64,000 nt of DNA from Symsagittifera roscoffensis. Taxonomy: Eukaryota; Xenacoelomorpha; Acoela; Convolutidae. The DNA lies in assembly GCF_963678635.1 (NCBI RefSeq), contig NC_087064.1, positions 37,686,706 through 37,750,705 on the forward strand, in the 5' to 3' direction. The stretch's first letter is position 1. Each line of letters opens with the position of its first letter. This document shows, in pieces, positions 49,104 through 60,505 of the stretch. Below the pieces are notes generated by a model. It saw nothing but the letters and a program-made list of their open reading frames with translations. It was not told where the DNA came from and searched no databases. The translations under genes were made by a program, and so were the position numbers.

Positions 49104-49230
49104 GTGTCAGGCTATCTAACTTTCGGCCGGATAGATTCGTCTAATACCGATCTTAATCTTACTCTTGTATCTCCTAGTCTCATTAAATCTAGTGTATACT
49201 GGTATTTTCGAGTTCGTTATCTGGAAATTG
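49104..49230 (+). pseudogene. LINE endonuclease fragment
   Basis: SSNTDLNLTLVSPSLIKSS followed by VYW resembles the stretch of non-LTR retrotransposon endonucleases that precedes the SDHxP motif (pattern S.IDLT..SPSL...W). Only this scrap is recognisable. Confidence 0.45.
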
Positions 49231-49313
49231 TTCCAAAGGAGAACAACTGTATTCTAGGTTTTGTCCAAATTGCTCTGGTGCAAATAATTGTCAGTGTTCG
49301 CTATGGATCATGA

Positions 49314-49939
49314 TTGGTTAGTAAGAAAAAATTTTATAGAGATAATTTAACCAAGGATACAAATGGTTATAAATACTATTTTGAATTGGTTCCACACATC
49401 CGGGGCTTATAGAGTTTTTAGTTTTCAAATTATGTATTGTAGTAAAGGATGAATGGAGTTCTTGATTTTTCGGAGTAGTTTTCTTTTGAAGCAAGGACTG
49501 CGTGAAGGAAGGAGAGAAGAAAGGCAGTTGTTCGTGTTCCAGAAGTGGGTCTCGTTTTAGATTTCAGATTGATGCAAGGATGTGTTGCTTTCGTTAAGCG
49601 AGACTACGAGCAAGTTGGAACGAGACTACGTGCAAGATAGAGTTTGACTTCTCTGTGTGGAGCCCCAAGTGACTAGGATCTCTATGTGAAGTCCACATCG
49701 AGTTGGCCATTGTTCTTCTTCAATGGGTACCTTTGCTGCGATGTTGGGTCCATACCATAAATCCTGTGAGAGTTGTGACTACGGCAACATACCAATAGAT
49801 TTGCCATTCCAAATATGGTATGCCGTAGAGTTTTCATCTCCCATTTTGCTGCTCGTTCCGTTTGCTCTAAGCAATCTTTTTACGTTGCATATTATATCTA
49901 TATCTGGTTTTTTGATATCAGTTTTAGTGAGTATTCCCA
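49314..49939. other. No recognised gene
   Basis: The open frame at 49,723-49,962 encodes 79 residues with two hydrophobic stretches but no family signature. Confidence 0.4.
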
Positions 49940-50378
49940 TGATAATAAGGACGATTAATTAAACAGTCGGGAAAAACTCAATTTAAATTTTGAGTTCAGG
50001 CTTTACAGAATAATTGGTAACAATTTCTCCCATAATTCGAACAATTCTTTTAAATTCAAAAATTTTCACTTTTTTTAGCAACTGCTGAATAAGGGCATTT
50101 GAACAACTCTCCTCAACCTGAACAATTATGTGAACAAATTGATGTATCATTACTTATTACAATAAATTGAGGCTGAACAGAAAAAAGTTTCATCAACTAC
50201 AGCCAACAAACAAATTTAAGCAAAAACCATAACAAGATTTAATCTAATTCAAATTTTAGTTGCGAATGTTGAGAAGTTTTCTTAGTTTTAATTAACGTAT
50301 ATTTCTGAAACTGACCCAAAAAAGTTCTATATGAAATAACTATATTTTAAAACAGACGCATAGTTAGCCGCGCTAACA
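49940..50378 (-). repeat. 3' LTR of the minus-strand BEL/Pao element
   Basis: Read on the minus strand it starts TGTTAGCGCGGCTAACTATG, two bases after the pol stop codon, and ends TATTATCA. It matches the 5' copy over its length but contains about 170 extra bases (around 49,985-50,160). GGGGGCG just before the start may act as the polypurine tract. Confidence 0.65.
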
Positions 50379-50380
50379 TC

Positions 50381-51228
50381 CTACGCCCCCAAAGGAGCGA
50401 GAACGGGTGCCAGTTTCACGATCGGACGAGTGTACTCGCCGGTTGCCAATCTAATTACGACGGACTGCGCTATGCCGTCGTTGCCGTAGTTCAATGACTT
50501 GACTCGCGCTAACGGGTACGGGCCTCTTGGACTATTGTCCTCCATCATCCAAACGAGATCTTCAGTTTTCAAGTGTGATTTTGGAGAAGGAAACCTTTTC
50601 GCTCGTTTGTTAAGTGTTGTTACGTACTCACGGAGCCAATGAGTCCAGATGGCGTTTGCTTAGGATTGCGCTCGGGCGTAGCACTTACAAAGATTGAAAT
50701 TTTGCTCGAAATATAGTGGTGGAAAGCTACTTGCGAGGTGTCCAGGTAGGAAGTGGTTTGGCGTTAACGCTTCAAGAGCGCTCGGATTGGAGGCTACGGC
50801 TGTGAGCGGACGGTTGTTCAGAGACTGCTTAAAACGTGGTTAGGAGTATAAAAACTAATTAAAAAGTGGTTAGGAGGATTTCCTCAGTCAGTTTTCGTGT
50901 TCGCAGAATATCATGAAAAAAGTCTTTTGGTGCTCCGGACGAGCCTTTCCCACACACCACCATGATGAGGAGCACTGGCTGAATTGAAGTTCCAGGCTAG
51001 ACTTTTATGAGCGAGCAGAACAGGTGCATGGCGATTCCATATCTCGATGCACGAAACCAGCTATTTGGCCGAGCCAACAAAACTCGTACCATTGTCCGAC
51101 CAGATGACGGAAGGCGTGCACCGCCGAGCAATGAAGCGTTCTATTCCCATTATACAGGAACTCGTATCCATTGACAGAAAAACCTCTAGATGAACGTCAC
51201 GTCTCGTCATAGACGTGAAAAAGAAGCC
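50381..51228 (-). pseudogene. BEL/Pao integrase core end and C-terminal domain
   Basis: On the minus strand near 51,150-50,940 the translation gives CTPSVIWSDNGTSFVGSAK, a stop, then SASAPHHGGVWERL, the integrase core signature of BEL/Pao. Next come SNPSALEALTPNHFLPGHLA and, in the open frame 50,572-50,381, LVWMMEDNSPRGPYPLARV and YTRPIVKLAP, the pol C-terminal (DUF5641-type) domain. Its stop codon abuts the 3' LTR. At least one in-frame stop and frame changes make it non-functional. Confidence 0.75.
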
Positions 51229-51891
51229 CTAGTGTTTCTCCGAGCTTTGTCGAATCGTTAGTTGGAAGGGTCCGAAAAAATCTACTACGCAGCCCGTGAA
51301 TGGCGGTTGTCGGTAACCCAGTCGCTCGAGCGGAAGGTCAGCCAACATTGGCGTAATTACCTTAGTTTTTCGTTTTCGGCACAACACGCAATGGTTGTCT
51401 ACTGAACGGAGGGCAGTACGGAGCCCCAATACAACAGGCTCTAAATGTATACCAGCACGCAGATAATCAACGCTTTGGTGATGATTTTTTTGGTGAATAA
51501 AAGTTAAAAGCATCTTCACGAGTAGATGTCGGCTACCTAAAATGATGGGATGCTTAACGTTGAATTCAACAGCAGTAAGACGGCGAATACGGCCAGTGGA
51601 ATGGACTAGGCCACCGGGACGGATGAACGGCGGAAAAGAAGCTATTCGGCTAGACTTCTCAGGAGACTGTTTTTTGTGAGCTACGTTGACATCGACAGGG
51701 AACGACTCTGACTGAGCCAGAAAAAATAGCTTTTGCTTATCTATTTTTATTTCGGATGGTTTGGGAATCGAACGAGAATTGCAATTTCGGCGGTGATGAG
51801 GTGATAACCGAATGCGGCGATTTTTTGGAGTTTCGGAATAGAACTTAAATTTTTCCAGATAAAAACTGGATCGGTGGTTTTCGATGTGCAA
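51229..51891 (-). pseudogene. BEL/Pao integrase zinc-binding domain and start of the core
   Basis: A 220-codon open frame: AQSESFPVDVNVAHKK, then GGLVHSTGRIRRLTAVEFNV, then HQKNHHQSVDYL... and ...VDNHCVLCRKRK, the His-His-Cys-Cys zinc finger of integrases. It finishes with PPFTGCVVDFFGPFQLTI, the first strand of the catalytic core with its Asp. The frame then stops and the core continues downstream in pieces. Confidence 0.8.
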
Positions 51892-53850
51892 GAAAAATTT
51901 ACAGCTTTTTCAAGACCTTCATTCAAATCAAATGAAATTTTTTTGAGTCGAATGCCGAATGCTGGTGAGAACTTCTGAGCCAGGTTTAAGTCCAATCTTA
52001 AGTTTTCAAACAATTGGACCTTTCACCCAACGGTTTTCTTTCAGAGCATCAGCAGTTCATCCGCGAGTGCCGGTATCTGCTGGGTTGTCGCCACTGGACA
52101 CATGGAACAACTCATAAATTCGAGAATTTCGGAAACCCGATTAGCCCCAAGCTTGCTGGTAGAGTTCAAACACTGCAATACAGTAGTGCTATCTGTCCAC
52201 ACGTATGAGCTTTCGATTTTTATTGTCAAAGTTTTCTCGATTTCAAGCCTCATTGATAATGCTGCCTGCTATTCAAGCTTGGGGATTGAAAGATGTTTCA
52301 TCGGTGCTACTCTAGTTTATCCGAAAACAAAAGCAATCTTGACTTCATTTGAGACAAAAGAAAGCCGCGCAGGAAAACAACCGTGCAAAAGACGTCCTGG
52401 GAGCTGTCACCAAACATATTTAATTCTGTTTGGTCAACTGGGGTGTCGAAGAAACGCCGAGAAATTGTAAGTCGGCCAAGAGTTGGTAAACCAGTATGCC
52501 ACTCTTTGAACTTTTCTTGAAGTTCACCTGACAATGGTTCATTCCACTTCTGGCCTAAAGGACTCCAAATTTCCTTTAGTAAAAGCCGGGCACAAACGGT
52601 GTACGGTGAGACTAAACCGAGTGGGTCAAAAACCGACGAGACGTAATTTAAGTCGGTGAGCTGCATAATAGGTTTTGTTATATCTTTGTTCAAGCCACGA
52701 CTAACGTTTAAGGTATCATTTTTATTATTCCACTTTAGACCAAATAGATGCGTTGCGGTGTCGTTTAGGTTGATTTCTTTTACAGTGTCAAAGTTGCTGT
52801 TCTCTGGATTTCAATTTTCTGCTAAATCGGGGAAACTGCTGACAAACTTGGTGAACCTAAATCAGCCTAGACTCAACAAACTTATAAGTTCCTTGATCAA
52901 GTTTAGCGCTTCATTCGGGTGAGCGATAGAACCTAAGAAATCATCCATATAAAAGTTATCTAGGACAGCAATTGAAGCAGCTGGAACCTAGGCGTAATTA
53001 TCTCGCGCGGTTTGTTGGAGTGCAAAATTTGCACAAGTGGGGGAGTCACCAGCGCCGAAGATGTGACGAGTGTAATGAGAAACGTTTATCTCACTCGAGG
53101 GGTCCTTCCGCCAAAAACAAACTCAACGACGGCTGGTCAGCTGAACTGACCCCTACTTGAAAAGAAAATCCTTCAATCTTTGCCGATACTGTAAATTTAT
53201 GTTGTCTGCAACGGAGGAGCACCCGCAACAAGTTCTGATCGGGCCCTACCAAAAATGACTGGTTCAAGGACACACCATGAAATTTCTAAGCAACGTTTAA
53301 AACTCGCCTCACCTTTCCAGGTTTGTTTGGATAACCACTAGATGGTTGGGTAAATACCACTCCCACTCGCGGTCGGTGCGCGTGTTCAACTCATTGGATT
53401 TGATAGGAACGATATATCCCACTTCCAAATTGCCCTTAACAGTTCTACCAAAAAGTTTTTTCAAATCAAGATTTTTTTGGACCGCTTTTTCAAAGACTAA
53501 AGGTGGGCAAACGAGGACTATTAGTTGTTTGGCAAGTTGACTTCCTTATCGACCCAAAGCATACCAACGGAGTATTGAGCTCCGTCATCCAAAATAGTCG
53601 GTTCAAGCGTTTTCAGAGCTTGCCTGGCTGATGCTGAAAGCGGATCGACTGATTAAAAACTAACATAAGACTCAAGTCCATACCGATTTTTGACTTTTTC
53701 TCCAACACTACACTTGAAACAATGAGATGGCAAACATAAGGATGATGGTAGAGGATCATCGAGAATCCAACAGATAGGTAAGGGTACCGCAAACGGTGAA
53801 TTTATTTTATCTCTCATGAATTTCTAATGGTCGGATAGCGTGAAAACAGT
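51892..53850 (-). pseudogene. BEL/Pao reverse transcriptase and RNase H region
   Basis: Going with the minus strand: QYSVGMLWVDKEVNLPNN near 53,560 (start of the RT region), the catalytic YMDD in NFYMDDFLGSIAHPNEA at about 52,940-52,951, SSVFDPLGLVSPYTVCARLL in the open frame 52,693-52,307, then MFGDSSQDVFCTVVFLR-like sequence in the RNase H position and SYVWTDSTTVLQCL in 52,253-52,041. Order and motifs are those of BEL/Pao pol. Frames shift several times. The YMDD itself is intact. Confidence 0.75.
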
Positions 53851-53954
53851 CTTGGTGTAAAATCTTTTCACATCACAATATTGTTACGTCAGTCAACTAA
53901 AGCACTGAAACTAAATGAGTATAAACTTTTTCAAGCTCACTGTCTTTGATGGTA

Positions 53955-54266
53955 TCAGACCCTAAGTTTAAATCTGTCTTCAAAAAAGGTGTTGCGTTGA
54001 AGTTGTACGAGTTGTACGTGTTGTACTTGTTTCAACTTTAAAACTTGTTGTGAATTCATTACACTGACTGTGAGGTTCATCTTTTCCCTGGAAAATTTAA
54101 GTTTTTCAGCAAGTTGAGCGGCACTACATGAGTGACTGCAAGCTGAATCACAAAGAACAAGAGTACTGGAGCTGGTTGTGTTACTGGACAACTTCAATTC
54201 AACGATTTGAAGCAGACCTTTAACACGGAGATCAGAGATGGCGCAAGTAACTTTAACAGTTTCCAC
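53955..54266 (-). pseudogene. BEL/Pao aspartic protease remnant
   Basis: STLVLCDSACSHSCSAAQLA holds the DUF1758-type active-site position, with Asp-Ser-Ala in place of the usual Asp-Ser/Thr-Gly, so the catalytic loop is probably damaged. It lies between Gag and RT as expected. Confidence 0.65.
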
Positions 54267-54502
54267 TTTGGGACTAGCGGAATGCGAAGAAGTTTTTTCT
54301 TCTGCTGGTGACTTTGTGATATTTTTTGCGGGGTATGTTCTTTCGGCTTCGTGAAGGAGGGCATTGTGAGTGCTTTTGCAATCAAGCTTATTACACTTTC
54401 TAGATTTTGGGCATTTTCAAAAAGTATGGTCCAATTGCATACATGAAAAACACACACTTTCTAATCGGCAGCAAATTTCGCTCTATGAGTAGGATTCTTA
54501 TC

Positions 54503-55045
54503 TTAGTAGATACTACAGGACCAAATGCCATGTTTGCCGTTGCAAATAACGCAGGGCGGATACTGTTGATGGGGCTTTTTGTCAGACACTTTTGAGTTGG
54601 ACGACAAAAATTTCCCTACTGTTTTAGAAGGGCCAGCGCTGGCCTGATTTTTCTGATTTTGATTCTTGGGAGTGTTAGCGCGCTTTCGCTCATGCGCTTC
54701 TGCTTTTTCTGCCAGCCAGTCATTAAAATGGAGCAAAGATGGTTGGTAAAGACTCCTTTTCAATGTGTGAAGAGCCCATGATTCCTTTATGTTGGGTGGT
54801 AGATTATCTAATGCTTGGTTCAGCAAAGCAAGACCTTCCAAATTCTGGGTATATGAGAGTGACTTGAACACGCCAGCAAAATTTCTGCACTTTCGTACAA
54901 TAATGGTTAAAGTTTTCAATTCGAGACGAGAAACATGAAGCAAAGCTTTATATTGCTTTTGAATTGTTTTATCTTTTGCATTTTTTCGAGAAACAATATG
55001 GTTTAGAATTGAAATGGTTCTCTTTGCCCACTCTAGTACATGTGC
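54503..55045 (-). pseudogene. BEL/Pao Gag
   Basis: The open frame 54,943-54,503 includes YTQNLEGLALLNQALDNLPP, LLHFNDWLAEKAEAHERKRA and, at the end, CVICNGKHGIWSC, a zinc knuckle. The frame extends upstream without a stop to about 55,045 (HVLEWAKRTISILNHIVSRK). This is the typical DUF1759-type Gag arrangement. It leads into the leader next to the 5' LTR. Confidence 0.75.
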
Positions 55046-55266
55046 GTTAGGGGGTGTTGGAGAGGGGAAACAGCATTGGCTGGTAAGAATATCGTAACTT
55101 TAAAATATTGTATAAATTATCTAATCAATTTTTCTTCTGGAAAAATCTAATTTTTTCTTCATATTTTCCCCCTCATTTCCCGACAGAAATCTCATTTTTT
55201 CCCAATAATTTAGATTTTTCTAAGTCCTTTGGAAAATTCCCGAATCGTGGCACCAAAAATTTTATA
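55046..55266 (-). other. 5' leader with primer-binding-site-like sequence
   Basis: On the minus strand, TGGTGCCACGATTCGGGA begins at 55,255, about a dozen bases after the LTR end. TGG at the start is required of a tRNA primer-binding site. The first seven bases fit the tRNA-Phe 3' end and later bases fit only partly. The equivalent in the duplicate (57,634 downwards) reads TGGTGCCGCGTTTCGGGA. Confidence 0.45.
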
Positions 55267-55535
55267 TGATGACAAGGAGCAGTCGTTTAAACGGTGGGGA
55301 AAACTAAAACTAATTTATGAGTTCAGGGTTGGTTTTCAGAAAAAATTTCATCAACTACGGCCGACCAAAATATAAGCAAAAACCGAAACTAGAGTTAATT
55401 TAGTTCAAGTTGTAGTTCCTAAGGTTAAAGGATTTTCTTAGTTTTGAGTAACATTTATGCTAACAACTGACTCAAAATATATATATATATTAATTGACTA
55501 CATTATAAAGCAGACGCATAGTTAGCCGCGCTAAC
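55267..55535 (-). repeat. 5' LTR of the minus-strand BEL/Pao element
   Basis: On the minus strand it runs from GTTAGCGCGGCTAACTATGC at 55,535 to the leader. It is homologous to 49,940-50,378 and 57,645-57,916, and shares AGACGCATAGTTAGCCGCGC at the outer edge (plus strand). An (AT)n tract lies at about 55,478-55,490. No target duplication with the 3' end was found. Confidence 0.65.
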
Positions 55536-56390
55536 GGTTCTAAGGTTTATTAAATGATTTCGCATAAGCGTTTTTATTTAGTTTACGTTATTTTGAAGAG
55601 TCGCTCAGCCTAGAGTTTTTCTCGTCAAAATATGAGTGCGTTGGTTTGAGCAGGCTATAGAATATGCACAGGACGTGCTATTGGGTGGTGACGCCAGTTG
55701 AGGGAATATAATTTTACCGTATCTTTGAGCAGAGTCTTTTTTGTTTGCAATTTTTGGGTTCTTTTTTGTCAGGCGTTTTTTTAAAGAACAAATTGTTCTG
55801 TCTTGGGTTTTTTTGACATTTTGGTGTTTTAACTAGTTGCAATAAAACTGGAAAGTGGGTTTTAAAAGAAATGTTTTTCCAGTTTCAATCTGGGTTTAAT
55901 CTGGCCTGAATACCATGAGACTTTCTTATACACGTGGTTGGTTTTTTGGTGTTAGTAGGCTGCGTTGGCTAGCTTAAGCTTTTTTATAGTTCCTTCCAAC
56001 CTGGCTAAGGCAAAATTTGAAACGCATGAAAACAATTTTTAGTTGTTATTATGTAGAGTTAAAACTTGATATTCATTTGTTAAACAATGCTTTTTGGGCG
56101 AGTTAATCGATTATGTTAGATAGAGTGCTTGAAATGTGGGGGAGTAAATGAGAATTAATTGAAATTTAAAGAAGAAGCACACATAAAAAGATTAGTTATC
56201 TTTAATTTATTTGCTATCAATTTACAACTTCGTAATTTTGATTTTTACTACAGAATTGTTAATTATTGCACTTGTTTTTAAATTTGCTGCACTTGGATAA
56301 TTCAGTTTGTTAGATTGAAGTTTGAAAGCTTAAGGAGAGTTTGTGATTTTTATTTTTATTTTATTTTGTTTATATGAGTGACTGGTGAAA
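55536..56390. repeat. Flank duplicated at 57.9-58.8 kb
   Basis: Sequence outside the 5' LTR matches 57,917-58,790 throughout, including GAGTCGCTCAGCCTAGAG, GGTGGTGACGCCAGTTGAGG and TTTACCGTATCTTTGAGCAG. Either it belongs to a longer LTR, or a block containing flank, LTR and leader was duplicated. Confidence 0.7.
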
Positions 56391-57419
56391 TCTAAAAAAA
56401 ATCTGAAAAACACGTGTAAGAATGGTGAGTATCTTTTTTAGATGAAAACCCTTATTGCTGTGGGTAACGCTACAATAAATTAGTTTAGGTTAAAATTTTA
56501 GACTCTTAGAAAAAAATTAGTGTATGACGAGGTTTTTGGGCGAACTATACAGTTACGATCTAGTGTGCTCGGTAATGCACACTCAAAGATTACGGGTTAA
56601 GGCTATTCGTTCACGGACTGAAACGTAAACGAGAGCGAAAGGAAGCGGACAAATTCAGTGTATTGATCTGGAAACCAGACAACTCCTGGGAGCAAAACCC
56701 GAGGCAAGAAATAAATCTGAACCAACAGACAAAACTACGTCAAAGTACGGGCAGTGGCATTGGGACCGCGTTTTTTGGCTCGTTATGCAACGTTTTGCTA
56801 TCGGACCGATCCAAAAAACCGGTACTAGTAAGGTTGTGTTGAGTGAACTGTTATAAGTTTCATACAACCCCTAGGAGTAAAACCTGAGTTAAAAAATAGG
56901 CTCAAACAACTCACTCAACAAAAAAAGTCGGGGCGGAGGAAACATCGTTTGATCTTTTAGAACACAAACATCCATAACATTTTTGTTTTACTCTGTTCTA
57001 GACAAGCAAACTAAAACTATCGGTCAAACTCTTCTAGGGTATTCAAACTTCCTTTAAAATCTAGTTAGGAAAATCCTTTAGCAATTTTTCTGAGATTTAT
57101 GGATTTTTGGTTCAAGTTAGCATAATGAGTATCTAGTGATTAGTGTTGGTTTTGTTCGGTTTGTACTCAAATTCATTTTGCAATAGTTTACAGCAATGAA
57201 ATTGGACTAAAATATAACGTTCTTTTAATTTTTTCGATTAAAATTTTTTCCCTGGAAAATTTTGGTCTTCGATATACTGATTTGTTTTGTCTCTGTGACT
57301 ATTGTCGGTCGCTTCCTGTCTTTGAAAATATTTGAAATGTCAATAGGGTCCTCCTCTAGATTATTGCAGACGTAGAAGAATCGCGGCATCAAATGCAATT
57401 CTTTGTCCACTATAGTGCG
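56391..57419. other. Spacer between the duplicated blocks
   Basis: The minus-strand open frame 57,410-57,225 (DKELHLMPRFFYVCNNLEED) starts exactly where leader homology ends and may be decayed Gag-side sequence. I recognise nothing else. Confidence 0.35.
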
Positions 57420-58790
57420 TGTGCGTCAGTGGGGGTTGAAGAGGGAGACAGCGTTGGCTGGTAAGAATATCGTAACTTCAAAAAATTGTAATAACTTATC
57501 TAATCATTTTTTCTTCGGGAAAGACATATTTTTTCCCAAAATTTGCCCCCTCTTTTTTCGACAGAAATCTCAATTTTTCCCAATAATTCAGATTTTTCTA
57601 AGTCCTTTGGAAATTTCCCGAAACGCGGCACCAAAAAAATTGTATGATAATGAGGGGTGGTCGTTTAAACGGTGGGGATAATTAAAAAAAACTAACATCT
57701 GAGTTCAGGGTTAGTTTTCAGAAAAAGTTTCATCAATAACGGCCAACAAAAATTTTTCAGCAAAAACCGAGACTAGGGTTAATTTAGTCCAAGTTTTAGT
57801 TCCTAAGGTTAAAGGGTTTTCTGAGTTTTAAGTAACATTTAGGCTAACAACTGACCCAATCAGTTCTTTATGAATTGACTACATTGTAAATAGACGCATT
57901 GTTAGCCGCGCTAACAGTTCTTATGTTTATAAGTTGTTTTCGCCTAAGCGTTTTTATTTAGTTCGGTTATTTTAAAGAGTCGCTCAGCCTAGAGCATTTC
58001 TCGTCAAAATATGAGTGCGTGTCGTAAGTGTGGTGTAGCGCGTTGGTTTGAGCCGGCTATAGATTATGCACAGGACGTCCTATTGGGTGGTGACGCCAGT
58101 TGAGGCAATATAATTTTACCGTATCTTTGAGCAGAGTCTTTTTTGTGTGCAATTTTTGGGTTCTTTTTTATCAAGTGTTTTGTTCCTATCTGTCTTTGGT
58201 TGTGTCCTTTTTTAAAGAACAAATTGTTCTGTTTTAGGTTCCCCTTATGACATTTTGGTGTTTTAATAGTTGCAATAAAACTGGAAAGTGGTCTTCAAAA
58301 GAATAATTTTTCCAGTTTCAATCTGGGTTAAACCTGGCCTGGATACCATTAGGCTTTCTTTTACAAGCGGTTGGTTTTTTTTGGTGTTAGTAAGCTGCGT
58401 TGGCTAGCGTAAGCTTTCTTATAACTGCTTCCAACCGGGCTAAGGCAGCATTTGAAACGCGTGAAAACAAGTTAGAGTTGTTATCAGTTAGACATGAAAT
58501 TTGAAATACATTTACTAAACAATGTTTTTTGGGCAAGTCAATCGATTATGGTAGATAAAGTGCATGAAGTGGGGAGTAAATGAGAATTATTTGAAATTCA
58601 CAAGAGAAGCAAACATAAAAAGATTAGTTAACATTAATTTATTTGCAATATCAATTTACAACTTCGTAATCTTGAGTTTCACTACAAAACTGATAATATA
58701 TTGCAATTGTTTTTAAATTTACTGCACTTGAATAATTCAGTTTTCTTAGATTGAAATTTGAAAGTTTAAAGAGAGTTTGTGATTTTTATT
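57420..58790 (-). repeat. Second copy of leader, LTR and flank
   Basis: The leader (57,420-57,640), LTR-like part (57,645-57,916, outer edge TGTTAGCGCGGCTAACAATG on the minus strand) and flank (57,917-58,790) repeat 55,046-56,390 with many point differences. The two blocks are offset by about 2.37 kb. No gag-pol follows it. Confidence 0.7.
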
Positions 58791-59021
58791 TTAATCTTAC
58801 TTTTTTATTAGGGTGACTTACTTTTTTATTTGTGTTAGTAATGAAGCGAATATCTCTTTCCTTTGGTGTGAGAAGTTTAAATGTTAGTGCAAGTGATTTG
58901 CTTTGCCAGTTTTTTTTAACTCCGAATTAAACTTCGAAATAATTTTTCGGCGTTTCAATCGAGCGTGGTTAAAATGTTTTTTTTTTGACAAATGCGATCC
59001 CGCATCAATAAAAGTTGAGCA

Positions 59022-59233
59022 GCAATTTTATTAGCGCGTTTGTTTAAAATGCATATTTTATAGAGCATGATTCTTCAGAAATAAAACATGCTTTAGGAGG
59101 GTTTTCTACGGTAGGTCTCTTAGGGGGGAGCAATTTTATCAGCGCGTTTGTATAAAATGCTTATTTTATACTGCTTTTTTCAGAAATAAAACATGCTTGG
59201 GGAGGGCATTCTACGGTAGGTCACTTATGGGGG
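59022..59233 (+). repeat. Tandem duplication, about 108-bp unit, 2 copies
   Basis: Both units hold GCAATTTTATYAGCGCGTTT, CAGAAATAAAACATGCTT and TTCTACGGTAGGTC. Confidence 0.75.
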
Positions 59234-59328
59234 ACAACGGAGAGATTGTACTGTTGATCCGATTTCTCAATTAAAGATCTCCACCGATTAATTCGGCAAC
59301 AGTTTGACGAGAAATAAAATCTAATATT

Positions 59329-59511
59329 TTATGAATTGTAAGCAGATTCCGCAACAGGGACGCTCCCTTTGTACTTCTTTTGTTCTTTCATTTCCTTTGA
59401 TCGTTCCGACAAACCTTTAACAAGTTTAAAGACTTCTCTCTGGAATCGAGGAACACCTTTCCGAAACAAAGTTATGCGCCTATTCAGTTCAAAGTTTGGC
59501 TTCATAATCAA
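59329..59511 (-). other. Short open frame of unknown status
   Basis: Sixty codons with a polar, Arg/Lys/Glu-rich composition (FRKGVPRFQREVFKLVKGLS) that looks more protein-like than the chance frames around it. Its end overlaps the block GAATTGTAAGCRGATTCCGC shared with 43.1 kb. It may be a mobile element fragment or an isolated exon; no family recognised. Confidence 0.25.
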
Positions 59512-59675
59512 CCGAACCCTTTTTTCCCTTTGAGTTTTGTGAAAAAAAGCGCCTCAAAAGATCAAATTTAGTGACTTAAAAATCAAATCCATTTCAGCGG
59601 TACAAGATTGGAAAAAAGTCAGTTAGTACCCTCATCGGAGTTCAATGAATCAAAATTTATTGTAATTGAGTTTCC

Positions 59676-59816
59676 TTGTCAGTGTCCACAAAAGTGAAGA
59701 CAAATCAATTTTAGTCAACTAAAAATGGATTATAATATTACTGTTTTTCGAGGCAACAAAATCCTTGTTTTCATCCATTATCATCGATTTATTCTCGCTT
59801 TTGTGGACACTGACAA
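59676..59816. mobile_element. Short palindromic miniature element
   Basis: TTGTCAGTGTCCACAAAAG at the left and its exact complement at the right form a 19-bp perfect inverted repeat about 140 bases apart, with weaker pairing outside. Family unknown. Confidence 0.65.
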
Positions 59817-60005
59817 TGAAAATAAATTATAATCGGTTTTTTCCACTTTACTGAGATGCGAATTTCAACGCACATAAAGTCTTTTCTACGTTTTAAATTA
59901 AAGTTGGTTATGTTGGTTGCTTGTTTTTATACTTTTTTTACGTTGGCTACTTTTTTATATCACTCAACATTACCCTTAGCGTTTGCCCCCAAACGTAACG
60001 TGTTC

Positions 60006-60505
60006 AGGTGGGGGTTGCTCAGGTGGAGGGGGGTTGGGTTCAGGTGGGGGTGGGATCAGTTGCGGGTGGGGTTGAGTTCAGGTCGGGGGGGGGGGGGGAG
60101 GGTTCAGTTGGGGGGGGGGGTGTGGTTTCAGTTGGGTGGGGGTGTGTTCAGTTGGGGGGGGGGGGTAGGTTTCAGGTGGGGGGGTGTTGGGTTTAGGTGG
60201 GGGGGGGATGGTGGGTTCAGGTGGTGGGGTTCAGATGGGGGGATCAGGTGGGGGGAGGGGGTGGGTTCAGGCAGGGGGGTGGGTTCAGGTAAGGTGGGGT
60301 GGGTTCAGGTGGAGGGGGGTTCTGGTGGGGGGTTCAGATGTGGGGTGGGTTCAGGCGGGGGGTGGGTCAGATTGGGAGTGGGGGGTGGGTTCAGGTGGGG
60401 GATACGTGGGTTCAGGTGGGGGGTATGTGGGTTCAGGTGGGGGGTATGTGGGTTCAGGTGGGGGGGGGGGGTTTGGTGGGTCAGGTGGGGGGTGTTCAGG
60501 TGGGG
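60006..60505 (+). repeat. G-rich minisatellite
   Basis: About 500 bases of irregular GGTTCAGGTGGGGG-type units with G-runs of 3 to 11 on the plus strand. The best-ordered units are three of about 22 bases near 60,395-60,460 (GGGTATGTGGGTTCAGGTGG). Many closely spaced G-runs give quadruplex potential. Open frames through it (such as 59,856-60,788) are artefacts of composition and cross the gap. Confidence 0.85.
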
